From: Dendrophyllia cribrosa
Lineage: Eukaryota > Cnidaria > Anthozoa > Scleractinia > Dendrophylliidae
Length of the DNA: 64,000 nucleotides
Direction: 5' to 3'
Assembly: GCA_024195265.1 (NCBI GenBank)
Contig: JAJLRJ010000014.1
Coordinates: 24,681,009-24,745,008 of the forward strand
Shown here: one piece after another, positions 1 through 13,000 of the stretch
Position numbering within the stretch: position 1 is the stretch's first letter
Layout: every line of letters begins with the position of its first letter
Notes under the pieces: generated by a model
What the model was told of the DNA's origin: nothing
Databases searched by the model: none
Seen by the model: the letters and a program-made list of their open reading frames with translations, nothing else
Translations under genes and position numbers: made by a program

Positions 1-946
1 GTAAATACCTGCGAGAATGCAAAAAAAGAGGGGGAAAGTAGAATGTAAAAAAAACATAATGGAAAATTTCTGATAAAGATATATTTTATGTCTTAAATAT
101 TGCTTAAAAAACTAATAATAGCACTGGGGGCCTACACAAACTGTGTGACCGCTCGTATTTTTTAAATTTAGAGGAAATGTATGGGAATATCGAGAAGGTT
201 CATATTATATCGTAATATACTGAGATGGATATTTGCATATAAGATCAAAACAAACGTAACGTATTTTTTCCTGAAATGTTATGTGTTGTCGTTTTTGTAG
301 CTTAAAACGGCGCATTGTAGCAATTTGAAGGGTTTTGCAATGGATGTTTACTTGAACGCGTATTAAGTAGAGAGATAAGGGAAGAAAGCTGGATTTTGGA
401 CCGGTCCAGCGCCGAGCCGATTTCATCGAGAAAATCCCATCGCACAGCTTTTGAAACCACTTACCAGACAATCTTGAAGGCTAGAGGTTTCTTCTCGTAC
501 CATTTCATTTGAAATCCGTCCAAAATTCGAAGCGCTAGATCCCAAATAACATCAAGAAATCCAGCAATCGAAGCTCAATCGAGCCGTAGCTGGAGCTTGG
601 CGTGCCGACCTCCAACAGTCACGCTGTGCAAACAATGCCCTTTCATAAGTCCATCCCGTGTGAGGAGAAGCAGGGGCAACTAAACAGCGACGAACTTTAC
701 ACTTACCATCCTGGGCTTTTCATTCCTTCACGCGTCATTCGTTTTGGACGGATTTCAATGAATTGGTACGAGAAAAAACCTCAAGCTTTCAGCGTGATTT
801 GAAAGCTGTGCGATAGGATGTTCTTGGTGAAAATCGGCACGGCGCTGGACCGGTCCAAAACCCAACTTTTCGCCATTGTCTCTCTACTATACGCTCAGGT
901 AAACGTCCAACGCAAAACCCTTCAAATCGCCATTATTCACCGTTTT

Positions 947-1552
947 TAACCCGTGAATACGCGCATGCGTAATGAACGGGTTATCGGTAACGGAGACAGA
1001 TATGCAAATGAGCACTCACTCACTCCTTCCATCAGCTGTAAACTTAGTGACGTAATGCTTTGTTACGAATGCGTTTTGTAACAAGAACAGCGTGAATCCA
1101 GCGATAACAATAACTAACTTGTTGTAAACGAATATAAAGAACAATAAGCTTAAATATGTTTGGCATTTGGAGTAATGCAATATTAAATGCAATATTAAAA
1201 TCGATCTAAAAGGATTTTCGAATCGAGACACGCGTTTTGATGCGTATCTACCCTCAAATATTAAAATTTGACCCAACTAAGCCGATGTGTTCCTTGATGG
1301 TCTTGTGGTCTGGCGTCCGGAATTGCAGTCGGGAGGCACGAGGTTCAATTCCCGCTCGGATCCGTCCTTTTTTTTTTTTTCGGACTGGACATTATGAAAG
1401 TGATTTTCTTTTTGTGCTTGCGTTCGTCAAAAATCCTTACGTTTAATTTAAAAAAAAAAACGAACCGTGTCATTGTGAAAACATAAGCTTACCGCAATAT
1501 TGCGTTACGTGTTAGCATTTCTTATTCACGGGTTGGCTCTTAGGAGCCTTTG
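947..1552 (+). mobile_element. HINE/Helentron-like non-autonomous element, copy 1
   Basis: The left end carries AACCCGTGAATA (948-959). The same 12-mer is inverted near the right end (1523-1534) and is followed at once by a short palindrome, GGCTC-TTAG-GAGCC (1535-1548). Subterminal inverted repeats plus a 3' stem-loop are the described architecture of Helentron-associated elements. The same layout recurs at 43698-48046 and 54355-54645. It sits inside one arm of the fold-back element, and the arm resumes after 1552. Assignment to Helentrons is inference from end structure only; no Rep/helicase is present. Confidence 0.55.
1297..1366 (+). other. tRNA-like sequence inside HINE copy 1
   Basis: A box-A-like stretch (TGGTCTTGTGGTCTGG) is followed 40 nt later by a box-B-like GGTTCAATTCC (1342-1352) and then a run of T after 1366, as expected for a Pol III unit. 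The anticodon arm does not fold as a normal tRNA, so this is a tRNA-derived relic and not a working tRNA gene. The larger relative at 43698-48046 has a similar segment at the same place near its right end. Confidence 0.5.
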
Positions 1553-1696
1553 ATCAACTACAAGATCGACAACGGCACAAAATTTCAGGTAAAAATATAT
1601 TTATTTGATCTCGATAGCCCCATACATTTCCTCTAAATTTAAAATGCGAGCGGTCACACAGTTTGATTGTTTTTTTGGCGTTCTATGATTGCCAAT

Positions 1697-2200
1697 TCGA
1701 CCTTCTTTCTATTCACAAAATAAATACCGAAGTACTGCCCTCGCGTCGTGCTCATAGCCTCGGCACATTTGGCAAAGAATCTTTCATTTAGAACGTTTTA
1801 TATTCAAGAGTTGGATCATAGGAGCCTTTAATTAATTGTTATTTGAGTAAATACTTATATGCCATTTTAAAATCCATTCTCAATGCAAATAGCTTTGGGA
1901 ACTCTCATTATTTTCAAAATACTGATTTTTCCTGTGAAAAACACAAAAAAGCAAGTCCTTTTTCCTGGAGGATTTTTTGCTTATAGCAAATAGCTTTGGG
2001 AACTCTCATTATTTTTAAAATACTCATTTTTTCCTGTGAAAAACACAAAAAAGAAAGTCCTTTTTCCTGGAGAATTTTTGGCTTATAGCGAGAGTAATCA
2101 CTGAATTTATGTACTTTGTATCTTGCCATGTATCTAAAACTGACACTTTTACTATTTGTCCCAAAATGTCCATATAGTTAGCGTAGTTGTACATAAGTGT
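1697..2200 (+). repeat. Direct repeat, copy 1 (partner 9319-9712)
   Basis: This stretch matches 9319-9712 nearly base for base in the same orientation, including a 14-nt hairpin-like GGATCATAGGAGCC that resembles the 3' end of the HINE family. It also holds an internal tandem duplication of about 100 bp (around 1880-1980 and 1985-2085), which the second copy lacks. No gene is seen. Confidence 0.7.
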
Positions 2201-2214
2201 TGTTTATAACGTAC

Positions 2215-2286
2215 AGCCATTCCAGATTTGTCAGCTTAGCAAACACATCATGAGGTAGTTCAGTAATTTGGTTGGAGTCTAAGTCC
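2215..2286 (-). CDS. Gene A exon: LRR
   Basis: 72-nt exon, phase 2 at both sides, acceptor TTTTATAG, donor GTACGT. It encodes one 24-residue leucine-rich repeat ([18 protein letters not shown] then TNLEWL) with the normal L/N/I/F spacing. An almost identical copy lies antisense at 10034-10105. It is the most downstream exon of gene A in this window. Confidence 0.85.
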
Positions 2287-3351
2287 CTATAAAATAGTAA
2301 CATATATTTAAATGAGTTGGAAAAACAATTAAGTTATGGATCTGAGATAAATGCTATTTAGTTGACGTTGAAGTATCTATAAAAAAGTAACAATCAAATA
2401 AATATAAAAAAATAATTAAATTGCATGGTAGGCCTCTGAAATAATTGCTATGAATTAAAAATGTTATCGTTAACTTTTTACAAACGTTTCTCGATTTACA
2501 TAGGCTGGCTGGTACTCTGCAATGTTTTTTTTTTAAGTGCGTGGCATAGTGCCATGGATTGAATTTATTTTGATCAGATGTATATGTTGCTATTGACTTA
2601 GAGTTTTGTTGTTTCGGTTTGTGAAAAAGAAACATCTTGAAAAGCAGACTTTAAAGTAGATACATTAAGCATAGATACAGAAAGCAGGAAAAGCGTTTCA
2701 TTTTCAGGCAAGGACCTATGGCCCCGTGTGGTCTGAATCAAGACTTTAGTTTCACGTGAAATTACTTTTTTGCACACTCGAGCGCCGGCGCGCGCTGTCA
2801 CGTGTTTGAGTATGTAATTGGGCACGTGAGCTAATTTAACGAACTCCTAACGGTCTTTTCTTTATACTTTTGTACCCTGAAGAAGGCAGCATTGCCGAAA
2901 CGTCGGTAGAAGAATTGTATGAACAGTGTTGAAATTCATCATTTTCATGTTAACATTTTGCATGACTACTCAGAACACTTGCTCACCACTCATGGAATGC
3001 AGCGCTACCTTTCACAACCGAAATTTCAATTCTCCTTAACGAGTAGTCAACAAACTTTTCCAACTTACAAAGAGTGATTTCGTGGCCTGCTTTAATTCGG
3101 AGAAAATTTTCATAGTAAGATCGTTGGTTATGTAAGGACAAGTGGCACAATCCTGTCCACAACGGAAAGAGCCTGGTGGTAATTAGTATTGTAAGTGGAG
3201 GGTTTTTCCCTCGGCTAGATGATTTTAAAACACATAAATAAAGTTATTATTATTGTTATTATATTGTAGCATCTCAGTCTTATAAGGTGTACTTTTCCTG
3301 GTCAATTACCCTTGGGAGCAAGCAACAACAAGTTCCTAAAGGTCCTAAAGG

Positions 3352-3403
<52 letters not shown>

Positions 3404-6400
3404 ATTGTAGCATCTCAGGCTTTATATAAGGTGTACTTTGCCTGGTCGGGAGCAAGCAACAACAAGTTCCTAAAGGTCCCAAACGAATCCTCTCCTGAGT
3501 CCCTATGTAGCGTGGGGCCTGAGCCCGAGTTGGGACTGACATGCGTAGATAGTCGTCTCGTGAACATGTGCTTGTAAGTTACGTTTGTGAGAAGCTAGTC
3601 AACGGTTCGAGCGTTATTTGTGACGCTGTTTGTATTACATTTGGTGGCATACATTTGGTTACATTTGGTGTTACATGGAAGAAACTGTGAAAACCTTGGA
3701 AGCGAAGTTGGCGCAATTGGAATAGCGGAATTGATGAGGCCAGTTAAAACAGTGCCACGAGTTTATCGACCTCGTCTCTGGATCATTCTCTTTGCATTAA
3801 ACCTGAACCTTTCTCGGCTACTTCGGGAGAAAGCTGGTTGGTGTGGCTACGGAAATTTAAAAACATTGCCTCACTGAACAAGTGGAAGACGGAGCTTCAA
3901 TGTCAAATATTGCCGGCGTACCTGAAAGGCCTTGCCGAACAGACCTATTACAGCCTGACCGCCGAACAAACTGCTACGTGGGTGGCGCTGGAACGTGCTC
4001 TGACACGTGCTCTGATCGTTTTCATCCTAAAGAATCTCGCCAAGTGCACATTTCTACTCTACGAGCCAGATTGCGACGACCTGACGAAGATTTACATCAA
4101 CTGAAGTGCGAAATCGCTCGCCTTGAGGGGCTGGCCTATCGAGAGGACCCCCGGATATACTCAATCGTACCGCCAAGGATTCTTCGTGGGTGCTTTAACT
4201 CCCATTACATTACGCGAGAAGGTGTTGGACTTGGGCCCCAAAACCTTAGATGAGGCACTGGAAGCTGCCTTGCGATATGAATCGAATCAAAAGTGCTAAA
4301 CAAAGGAAGTGCTCGAGTACTTTCTTTAACTTCTGGAGAGGAAGCCAACGGGGATTCTGCGTCGCAACAAGGGAGTACAGATCCCCAAGCTTGGGATAAG
4401 CAGCTTTTTCAACAACAAGCCGAAATCTTAGAGAAGTTGAAGAACATTCCTCAAGGAAGACAGGGTAGGAATGAAAGTGTAGAGTCTGGACAGGGTCCCA
4501 GAGCATGTTTTAAATGTGATAGTCTGACCCATTTTATTCGTCACTGTCCACACCAAGTCCATCCTAATCAGGAAAACTGGAGACGGGTGGTGCGCAGCCA
4601 GAAGTGACCCCGCCCGAGAATTCAAAGGGGGCATATATGTCTTGTGATGTCAATGGTGTTAAGTCCCAAGCCCTACTGGACTCAGGTGCAGAAGCAACAA
4701 TCATCAGCAAGGACCTGTACTATCGCATTAAGGCCCCTATGAGCAAGCTTGAATCTCCACGAAAGCCTGTTCTTGGAGCCAACAACATGCCGCTCGATAT
4801 TGTTGGGGAAACAGAAGTGACACTCCAGCTTTGTGGAATAAGGGCGCAGCACAGGGTGCTCGTGTGTCGAGCTTTGCCTTTGCCTTGGACACCTCGATAA
4901 AGTGTACTGGATCACTGTGGTTGAAACCATTACATTATCTCAAAATATGGTTGCAGATATACCTTGTGAAATTCGGGGGGTAAACGGCCTGGCCGAGTGT
5001 ATGGGTGTGGTGGAACCAGCAGACCAGTTCTCGAAGAGATATTCCGCCGGTGCCTTGCGGACTGCAGTAACTGTAAAAGGAGGCCGAATTCCAGTTCGTG
5101 TGTTCAATTATCTTAACAAACCCCTCGAAATTTACAGATGCAGCAGTATTGGGGACCTCCACCCACTGGCATGTGAGGAAGAACTGCCGGAGTAAAGCAG
5201 CATGGGTGTGGCTTACACGGTTGTACCTCCTAGGGTTTCTAAGGAAAATGTCGAGGTGGGATCAGGCGCTAGACAATGTGGTGCAGTTTTGTGGAAGAGT
5301 CTGACAATCGCAGTATTTCAGTGGATGAGATGTTCCCCATAAGTAGTGATTCGGTTCCGGAGGAGGAAAAGCGTAAGCATTATGAGGTGCTGTCCACTTA
5401 TGCTGACTGCATTTCAAGGGGGCCGTGGGATTTAGTACAGTAATAACCCACATATAAGAACCTGAGTTTTAAGAACCTGTTAGGCTAAAATTCTCATTTT
5501 AAGCCCCCTCTACATAAGAACCTATTTAGCCTAAAATTTTAAGTTAGGTTCTTATCAGTGGGGTTGCTGTAGAATTTGTTATCAACATGAGTTTCTAAAC
5601 TGTTATGTTTTGTTAAGAACATATAGTTTTACTGTATCTGCACTGAACTGCCTATAGGCATTGCTCTACATGGTACATTATAAATGATTTATTATGAGAT
5701 GATACTGTATTTGCAATATATATACAATATATTCCGATGAAATACATATGCAAATTTAAGAACCTATTTAAGAACCTGTTTAGGCTAAATTTCCTTTAAG
5801 TACCATTTATATAAGAACCTATTTAGGCTAAATTGAACAATTCAGGTTCTTATATGCGGGTTATTACTGTACCGCAAAGAGAGTGCAACATACCATCAAC
5901 ACGGACTTTGCACAGCCAATCCAGGTACCACCCCGAAGAGTCCCATTCCACAAGAAGCAAGAAATACGCCGCCAAGCGGATGAAATGCTGGAAGCACAGA
6001 TTATAGAGCCGTCCGAATCTCCATGGTCTTCTCCGGTGGTCTTAGTAGCGAAACCCGATGGCACTCGACGTTTTTGTGTGGATTATCGTGCCCTGAACGC
6101 AGTAACGAAACGTGACTTGTATCCGCTTCCACGATGTGATGACATATTGGAGAGTTTAGCTGGGGCACAGTGGTTTTCTCATCTCGATCTTCTTAGGGGG
6201 TACTGGCAGATTGATGTTGCAGAGGAAGATCGGGAAAAGACTGCCTTCGCAACCCCAGATGGCCTTTACCAATTTCGCAAACTAAGCTTTGGCCTTACAA
6301 ATGCACCTGCATGCTTTATGAGGGCGATGCACCTTATCTTGAAGGGTTTATGCTGGTCAGACTGCCTAGTGTATCTAGATGACATCATCATTTTTGGCCG

Positions 6401-8611
6401 AACACTACAGGAGCATAGAGAGAGACTGTCACTTGTCCTGTAACGCTTGACAGAAGCAAGCTTGAAGATTAACCCCAAGAAATGCAAGCTCTTGTCTGAG
6501 AGGGTGGTTGTGTTAGGTCATGTGGTGATGCGGGACGGCATATCTACTGATCCAGAGAAAGAAAGGGTCATAAGGGAGTGGCCAGTGCCGGGGAATGAGA
6601 GCCAGTTGAAAGCATTCCTTGGAACAGCCGGTTACTATCGAGAATTCGTGCCAAACTATGCTCACATTGCGTCTCCTCTGCACCGTGCGTCTCAAAAGGG
6701 TGACCCTTTTAGATGGACTGCCGAGTGTGAGGAAGCCTTCCAGGAAATTAAGCGGAAATTGATAAGTGCTCCTATTCTTGCTTTTCCCCAAATGGATGTA
6801 CCATTCATCTAAGACACCGATGCCAGCGACAGTAGCTTGGGAGCAGTGTTGTCTCAGGTTCAGTGTGGGAAGGAGCGGCTAATACCATATGCAGCACGTG
6901 CACTATCAAAGGCTGAGAAGAACTATAGCACCACCCGTAAGGAATTGTTGGCCCTTGTGTGGGGAACTGAGCACTTTGAGACATACCTCTATGGGAGACG
7001 TTTTCTGGCTAAGACTGACCATAGAGCTCTACAGTGGCTAAAGAACTTTACAAACCCTAGGGGTCAGGTAGCGAGGTGGCTTGAACGGCTAAGCGACTTC
7101 AATTTTGGGGTGGAGCATCGCCCTGGAGAGTTGCATTGTAACGCTGATGGACTGTCCCGCCTTTCATGGGACGGCGGCGCATTGGTGCAACATGACGAAA
7201 GGGAAGCCACATTGATTCAGTCCGTCAACGTTGAACCCCTGTCCACAGAAAGCATACGTGCAAACCAGAACCAGGATCCCGTCCTGTCGCAAGTCGTGGA
7301 GTGGTGTCAGGCCTCCGAGGAATAATGTAGAAGGAGGGGGACGCAAACTTCTATCATACTGGTCGCAGTGGGGGAGGCTGTTTCTCAGCGATGGTCTGGT
7401 GTTTAGACGCTGGGAACATGAAGTGACAGGGCAAGAGACTTACCAGCAACTTTGCTTGCCCGAAAGTCTTGTCCCACAAGTGCTGTGTGCCATTCATGAC
7501 AGTTCTTCATTAGGTCGCCTTGGCGTGACGAAAACTCTAGAGAAAGTGCGTAGAAGATTTTATTGGCATGGCATGCATGGCATCCAAACCGGACCCAGTC
7601 AAGAAGGTCCTTGGAGGGTTGTGAAAGCTCTATCTGATGTCACCTATCGCATTGAGGAGGAGAGGAGGAAGCCAGGAAAGCGTCGTAAGAGAAAGGTGGT
7701 CCACTTCAACTATTTGAAACCGTGCTTTACACCTCCTGAAATCCAAAAGAAACCCTTCCGGGCGATCACCCCCAGAGGTCCAGAAAAAACACCTCAAACA
7801 GAAAGCTCGAGAGATGTGCAGCAACCGACTCGGGCTCAAGGGGCACCCGGTGATTCTGGGGGCGTCGAATTGGAATGGCTGGAAGATCCTGTTGCTCCAG
7901 TCACGGAGGTTTCTCTCACCCCTCAGGTCCATGAAGCGAGTGGTACTTTAAGTCCGTATTCACAACCTGCTGATGTGTCTTGCCGGCCAGAGGTTCCTTT
8001 AGTGAATGATGGATCATTTCATGAACCGAGTCGGACCCCAGTAAGACCGAAACGTGAACGAAGAGAGCCGCTGTGGCTCCGGGACTATGTTAGAACAGTC
8101 ATTATTTACCCAACGTGGCCCTTTTACTTTGTTGGAACAGTTGCATGCTAACTTTCGAAAATTGTAACCCGTACCTTTGTCCTTATGCGGCAAGGGGTAG
8201 TGTGGCGTGGGGCCTGAGCCCGAGTTGGGACTGACATGCGTAGATAGTCGTCTCGTGAACATGTGCTTGTTAGTTACGTTTGTGAGAAGCTAGTAAACGG
8301 ATTCGAGCGTTATTTGTGTCGCCGTTTGTGTTATACCTAAAGAGACAAAACTTTCCGTAATAGTCCAGCAGTTCCCAACAGAGCCGTTTTCTGGATCACT
8401 TCAAGTCGGATGGTAACGTCAAGCTTTCCCATGTATTTCTCAAACATGTCAGATACAGCTCCTAATGCTCCGATTACAACTGGCACAACCGTCACATTCT
8501 TCCTATTTCTTCGCGAAGAAGTTGGTACTCCTCTATTTTTTCTAACTCTTTGTCTTTGACTCGTTTAAACATGTCTTACGTTTTTGTATAGTACATTGAA
8601 GTACTAGTTAG

Positions 8612-8644
<33 letters not shown>

Positions 8645-9986
8645 GATTAGTTACTTTTTGTTTTGTTCTATAACTTAAATTGTATTTTAACTTAATTGTA
8701 TTTTTGTCCAGCGTTTTTTTACATGAGCCTCTGGCTCGGGAGATTGGGTGACCACTCCCTATGTTATGGACATTAAATAAATTATTACTATTACTATTAC
8801 TATTACTATCACTATCACTATCACTATCACTATCACTATCACTATCACTATCACTATCACTATCACTATCACTATCACTATCACTATCACTATCACTATC
8901 ACTATCACTATCACTATCACTATCACTATCACTATCACTATCACTATCACTATCACTATCACTATCACTATCACTATCACTATCACTATCACTATCACTA
9001 TCACTATCACTATCACTATCACTATCACTATCACTATCACTATCACTATCACTATCACTATCACTATCACTATTACTATTACTATTACTATTACTATCAC
9101 TATTATTATGTCAAAGCTTACAGCGTGTAATTATGTATGTACCGGTAGGTAGGCTATTCAAATTTTTACAAAAAAATTATTTCTCGGAAAAACTTTTAAG
9201 GGACAAAAAATTTGTACATTTTTTTTTAAATACATGTAAGATTCAAGTTTGTATGAAAGTTACTCAATAAAGTTTCATTATTATACTATTACTATTACTA
9301 TTACTATTACTATTATTCGACCTACTTTCTATTCACAAAATAAATACCGAAGTACTGCCCTCGCGTCGTGCTCATAGCCTCGGCACATTTGGCAAAGAAT
9401 CTTTCATTTAGAGCGTTCTATATTCAAGAGTTGGCTCATAGGAGCCTTTAATTGATTGTTATTTGAGTAAATGCTTATATGCCATTTTAAAAAATCCATT
9501 CTCAATGCAAATAGCTTTGGGAACTCTCATTATTTTTAAAATACTGATTTTTCCTGTGAAAACACTAAGTCCATTTTCCTGGAGGATTTTTTGCTTATAG
9601 CGAGAGTAATCACTGAATTTATATACTTTGTAAGTTGCATCAAGTATCTAAAACTAACACTTGTACTATTTGTCCCAAAATGTCCAAAAAGTTAGCGTAG
9701 TTGTACATTAGTGTACAACTAATTAGTGTACGGTTATACCCTGATGAAGAACGACCGTGCTGTTCGAAATTAATGGGTCCCTCAGACAATGCTCCCTAAG
9801 TAGTCCAAATTTGGAGGATCACTGTAGCGATCGTGGGGATTTGAAGTTTTGTAAATTAATTTTTCTTTGTGATGGTCAAGAAGCCAACTCCAATTGGACT
9901 TTCAGATGTTTATATTTAAGTGTTTATTTATTTAAATATAAACATCTGAAAGTCCAATTGGAGTTGGCTTCTTGACCATCACAAAG

Positions 9987-10026
<40 letters not shown>

Positions 10027-13000
10027 TCCATAGATACTTGGACTCCAACCACATTACTGAACTACCTCATGATGTGTTTGCTAAGCTGACAAATCTGGAA
10101 TGGCTGTGCGTTATAAACAAGCAAATGAAATGAAATCGTACTGTAAAGGAATATATATGTAGACAGTTAAAGTGAGAACAGAAATTTTCACAACAAAGAT
10201 TATGAGTGAAAAAGTGCCTCAGCCGGGAGTTGAACCCGGGTCTCCTGATGACCGGACAGATGCCTTAACCACTAGGCCACTGAGACAACCACACTTACAC
10301 AAACACAAACAACACATTTGTGGCTTCATAGTGGAAAGCTCTTGGGAGACATTTACACAAATTCTGCAATTAGGATCGCGTCACTTTACCCAGTCGTTCA
10401 GCGATTCACAGTCCACTCCCCTAGGAAATTAAATTACAAATTAGTGTGGGAAGGGAGATATGGACAACTAATTGCCTCATAATCTTTGGATCACCAACCT
10501 ATTCTCAAAAAAATATTGTTTAATTAATTATAAGATTGCCCTTCTAACAATTTAACATGATTGATAACATGGAAGACGAAGAGGAATACGAACATTCACC
10601 GAGCGAGTTTTATTATCCAGATGAAGAAGAACTTTGCAACTTTAATGAAACAGTTGTTGAGACAAGGATCACTGACATCCAGGAAGCAATTGAAGGTTTT
10701 ATAAACAACCAGAAAAGTGTTAACACTACTAAGAAAACCACGACTGACATGAACACTCTCTTCCGTTACATGAAAGAACCATGTCTGCTTTTCAGCGAAG
10801 CGTTGAAAGGTATTTAACCGACAAAAGGTCTACAGTAAACATCTTCAAGGACAAGGACTTTGAAAAATCGAGGAGAATTCTTGCTGCGAAACGCAAGACG
10901 CTTGTTCATGAACACGGCAAAGGCAAAGGCAACAAACCGAAAAATGCGGCGACCCCAACCCAGTTTCACTCTAGCGAACCGTATGGTGGTTTTTGTCTCT
11001 TCACTTTGGTTTCCGAGCAAGAGACGAAATCGGAAGCTACGCTGGGGAGATGTTCAGCTGCAGAACGATCAGGACGGCCAAGAAATCCTTGTTTGGTTGG
11101 CCGAAAGAGGGAGCAAGACGCGTCATGGACAAGAAAAACGTAATCAGAGGGCTTTTCAGCCAACAATTTACGCAACAAAGACGGAGAGATGTCCAGTGAA
11201 GTTTTACAGAAAGTTCAAATGTCACAGGCCATTAGAAATGAACCAACCAGCGCGCCATTTTATTTGGCCGTCCGGCATAACAGAGGCTTGAATGACGAAG
11301 TTTGGTACATGAAGTCTCCTCTCGGAAAAATGAAATCGGGAAGTTTTTATCCACAGCAGCAAAAAAGGCCGGTCTTCAGAGAGAGGAAAAAAGAGTTGCA
11401 AACCATTCAGTGCGAAAAACATGCATATCCAGGCTTTTGGATGCGGAGAGTCTCCAGTCGTACAAATCGGCTAGCTCCACACATCAGAGAACAATGTCTC
11501 TAACTCTCAGCAGAGCTCGTTGCGAAAACGAAGAATCTGCATCAAGCGTTCACGACGTTCAACTGGCCTCATGTTTCAGTGAAGACACAACTTCCAGCAC
11601 GGCGGTAAATTCAATGATGAAGTCGACTGGCGTTGATCCACTTCTATCATCCACTGCTCCGGTCTTCGCAGCAGCCAACATTGGTTCAGTCACTAATTGC
11701 ACTTTCCAGATTTTTCATGGAAATGTGAATATCGTCCAGAATGAAAAGAAGCGTCGAGTAATTATTGAGAGTGACGACGATGATTGACTGTAAGCTGCTA
11801 CTTTGCGAAGTACCGGCTGTTTTGTAAAACTTCGATTCAGTTCAATCTCCACCGTTGTGCGAATAAAACATTCCTCAGCGGATGCATGTTCTTTTGCTTA
11901 ATTGTATAATGATTTTTCCCAACTTATTAAATATTTTCTAAATTCGCAGATCGTATTTATTGTCGTTTTACATATAGTTCTACTGGGTTTTTGCTGCTTG
12001 CGTCATCATAAGCGGGAAATTCCCTGACATCGTGCCGGAAAGTGTTGTTTCGCATAAAAAAAATGATGCCATAGCGAATTCAATGGAATAAGTGAATTTA
12101 GTTTTATCGACTGAGTCGATAAGGTAAATTGACCACCGTAAAAAGATTCAAATAGCTGACGTTTCGAGCGCTAGCCCTTCGTCGGAGCGAATCAAGGAAT
12201 TGTGGGTAGTGTGTGGTTTTATATAGTAAGCGGTGGAGCTACGCTATTGGTGGAAATTTGGTGACGTGAAAAACAAATGTAGATTAGTTGAACGCTTTTC
12301 ATTCAACTAATCTACATTTGTTTTTCACGTCACCAAATTTCCACCAATAGCGTAGCTCCACCGCTTACTATATAAAACCACACACTACCCACAATTCCTT
12401 GATTCGCTCCGACGAAGGGCTAGCGCTCGAAACGTCAGCTATTTGAATCTTTTTACGGTGGTCAATTTACCTTATCGACTCAGTCGATAAAACTAAATTC
12501 TCGTGTTTCATCCCCCCACCGACGCAGCACCACAGTTTCTCTAGAAACTAACCCCATTCAATGGAATAAGTGTTAGGCCTGTCACTTGTTTATATCGATT
12601 TATGTGATTCCTAGCCGCTGCATTCCCAAGATTATGCAACCTGGGTATCCAACTAAATCATGTAGTACAATGGTCTATTGTACCGCTGCAAATTCACACA
12701 TTGAACAGACAATATGATTATAAATGTACATAACTCTATAACACAATATAACTCCACTTTGCACTATGAAAGAGTTATAAATGTACCACATTGTCCATTG
12801 TACTACAGCGATCGACAAAATTGCTTCCTCTTTATTAAATGCTCGAGTCGTTTATTTAAGGATAGATTGATCATGAGTAGCAGGCGTTTATTTGAGCGGA
12901 GGCGTTTAATCGAGTATTATTACGGTAATATTATTTAACAACATGACTGATTGACGAATTCAGTATTTTTAGGAGCCTTAGCGAGGTTATTAACCCTATT

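Larger units (their letters stand above)
131..1668. repeat. Fold-back transposable element interrupted by a HINE
   Basis: The left arm, about 131-522, reappears in reverse complement at about 748-946 and continues at 1553-1668, so the two arms form a long imperfect hairpin. The outermost match is the stretch around CTGTGTGACCGCTCG (left) and CGAGCGGTCACACAG (right). The right arm is cut by the element at 947-1552. No coding sequence is recognised in it; frames of up to 88 codons here are not protein-like. Probably a MITE or other non-autonomous DNA transposon; superfamily not determined. Confidence 0.7.
12095..12555. mobile_element. PLE fold-back unit with 17-bp target duplication
   Basis: Two arms (12095-12290 and 12300-12520) are reverse complements around a 10-nt centre near 12295. 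Each arm has a ribozyme-like core (12185-12158 minus and 12409-12436 plus). The right end continues to CTAACCCC, the end also seen at the PLE fragment 30397-30912. The unit is bounded by ATTCAATGGAATAAGTG at 12078-12094 and 12556-12572, so it was inserted as a whole. No coding sequence. Confidence 0.85.

Noticed and set aside
3287..3577. Frames with poly-Tyr or poly-Asn runs
   Set aside because: They arise from the (TTA)n LINE tail and cross into the Gypsy LTR.
8759..9270. Long frames rich in Leu-Ser (plus) and Ile-Val (minus)
   Set aside because: Pure translation of the ACTATC microsatellite.
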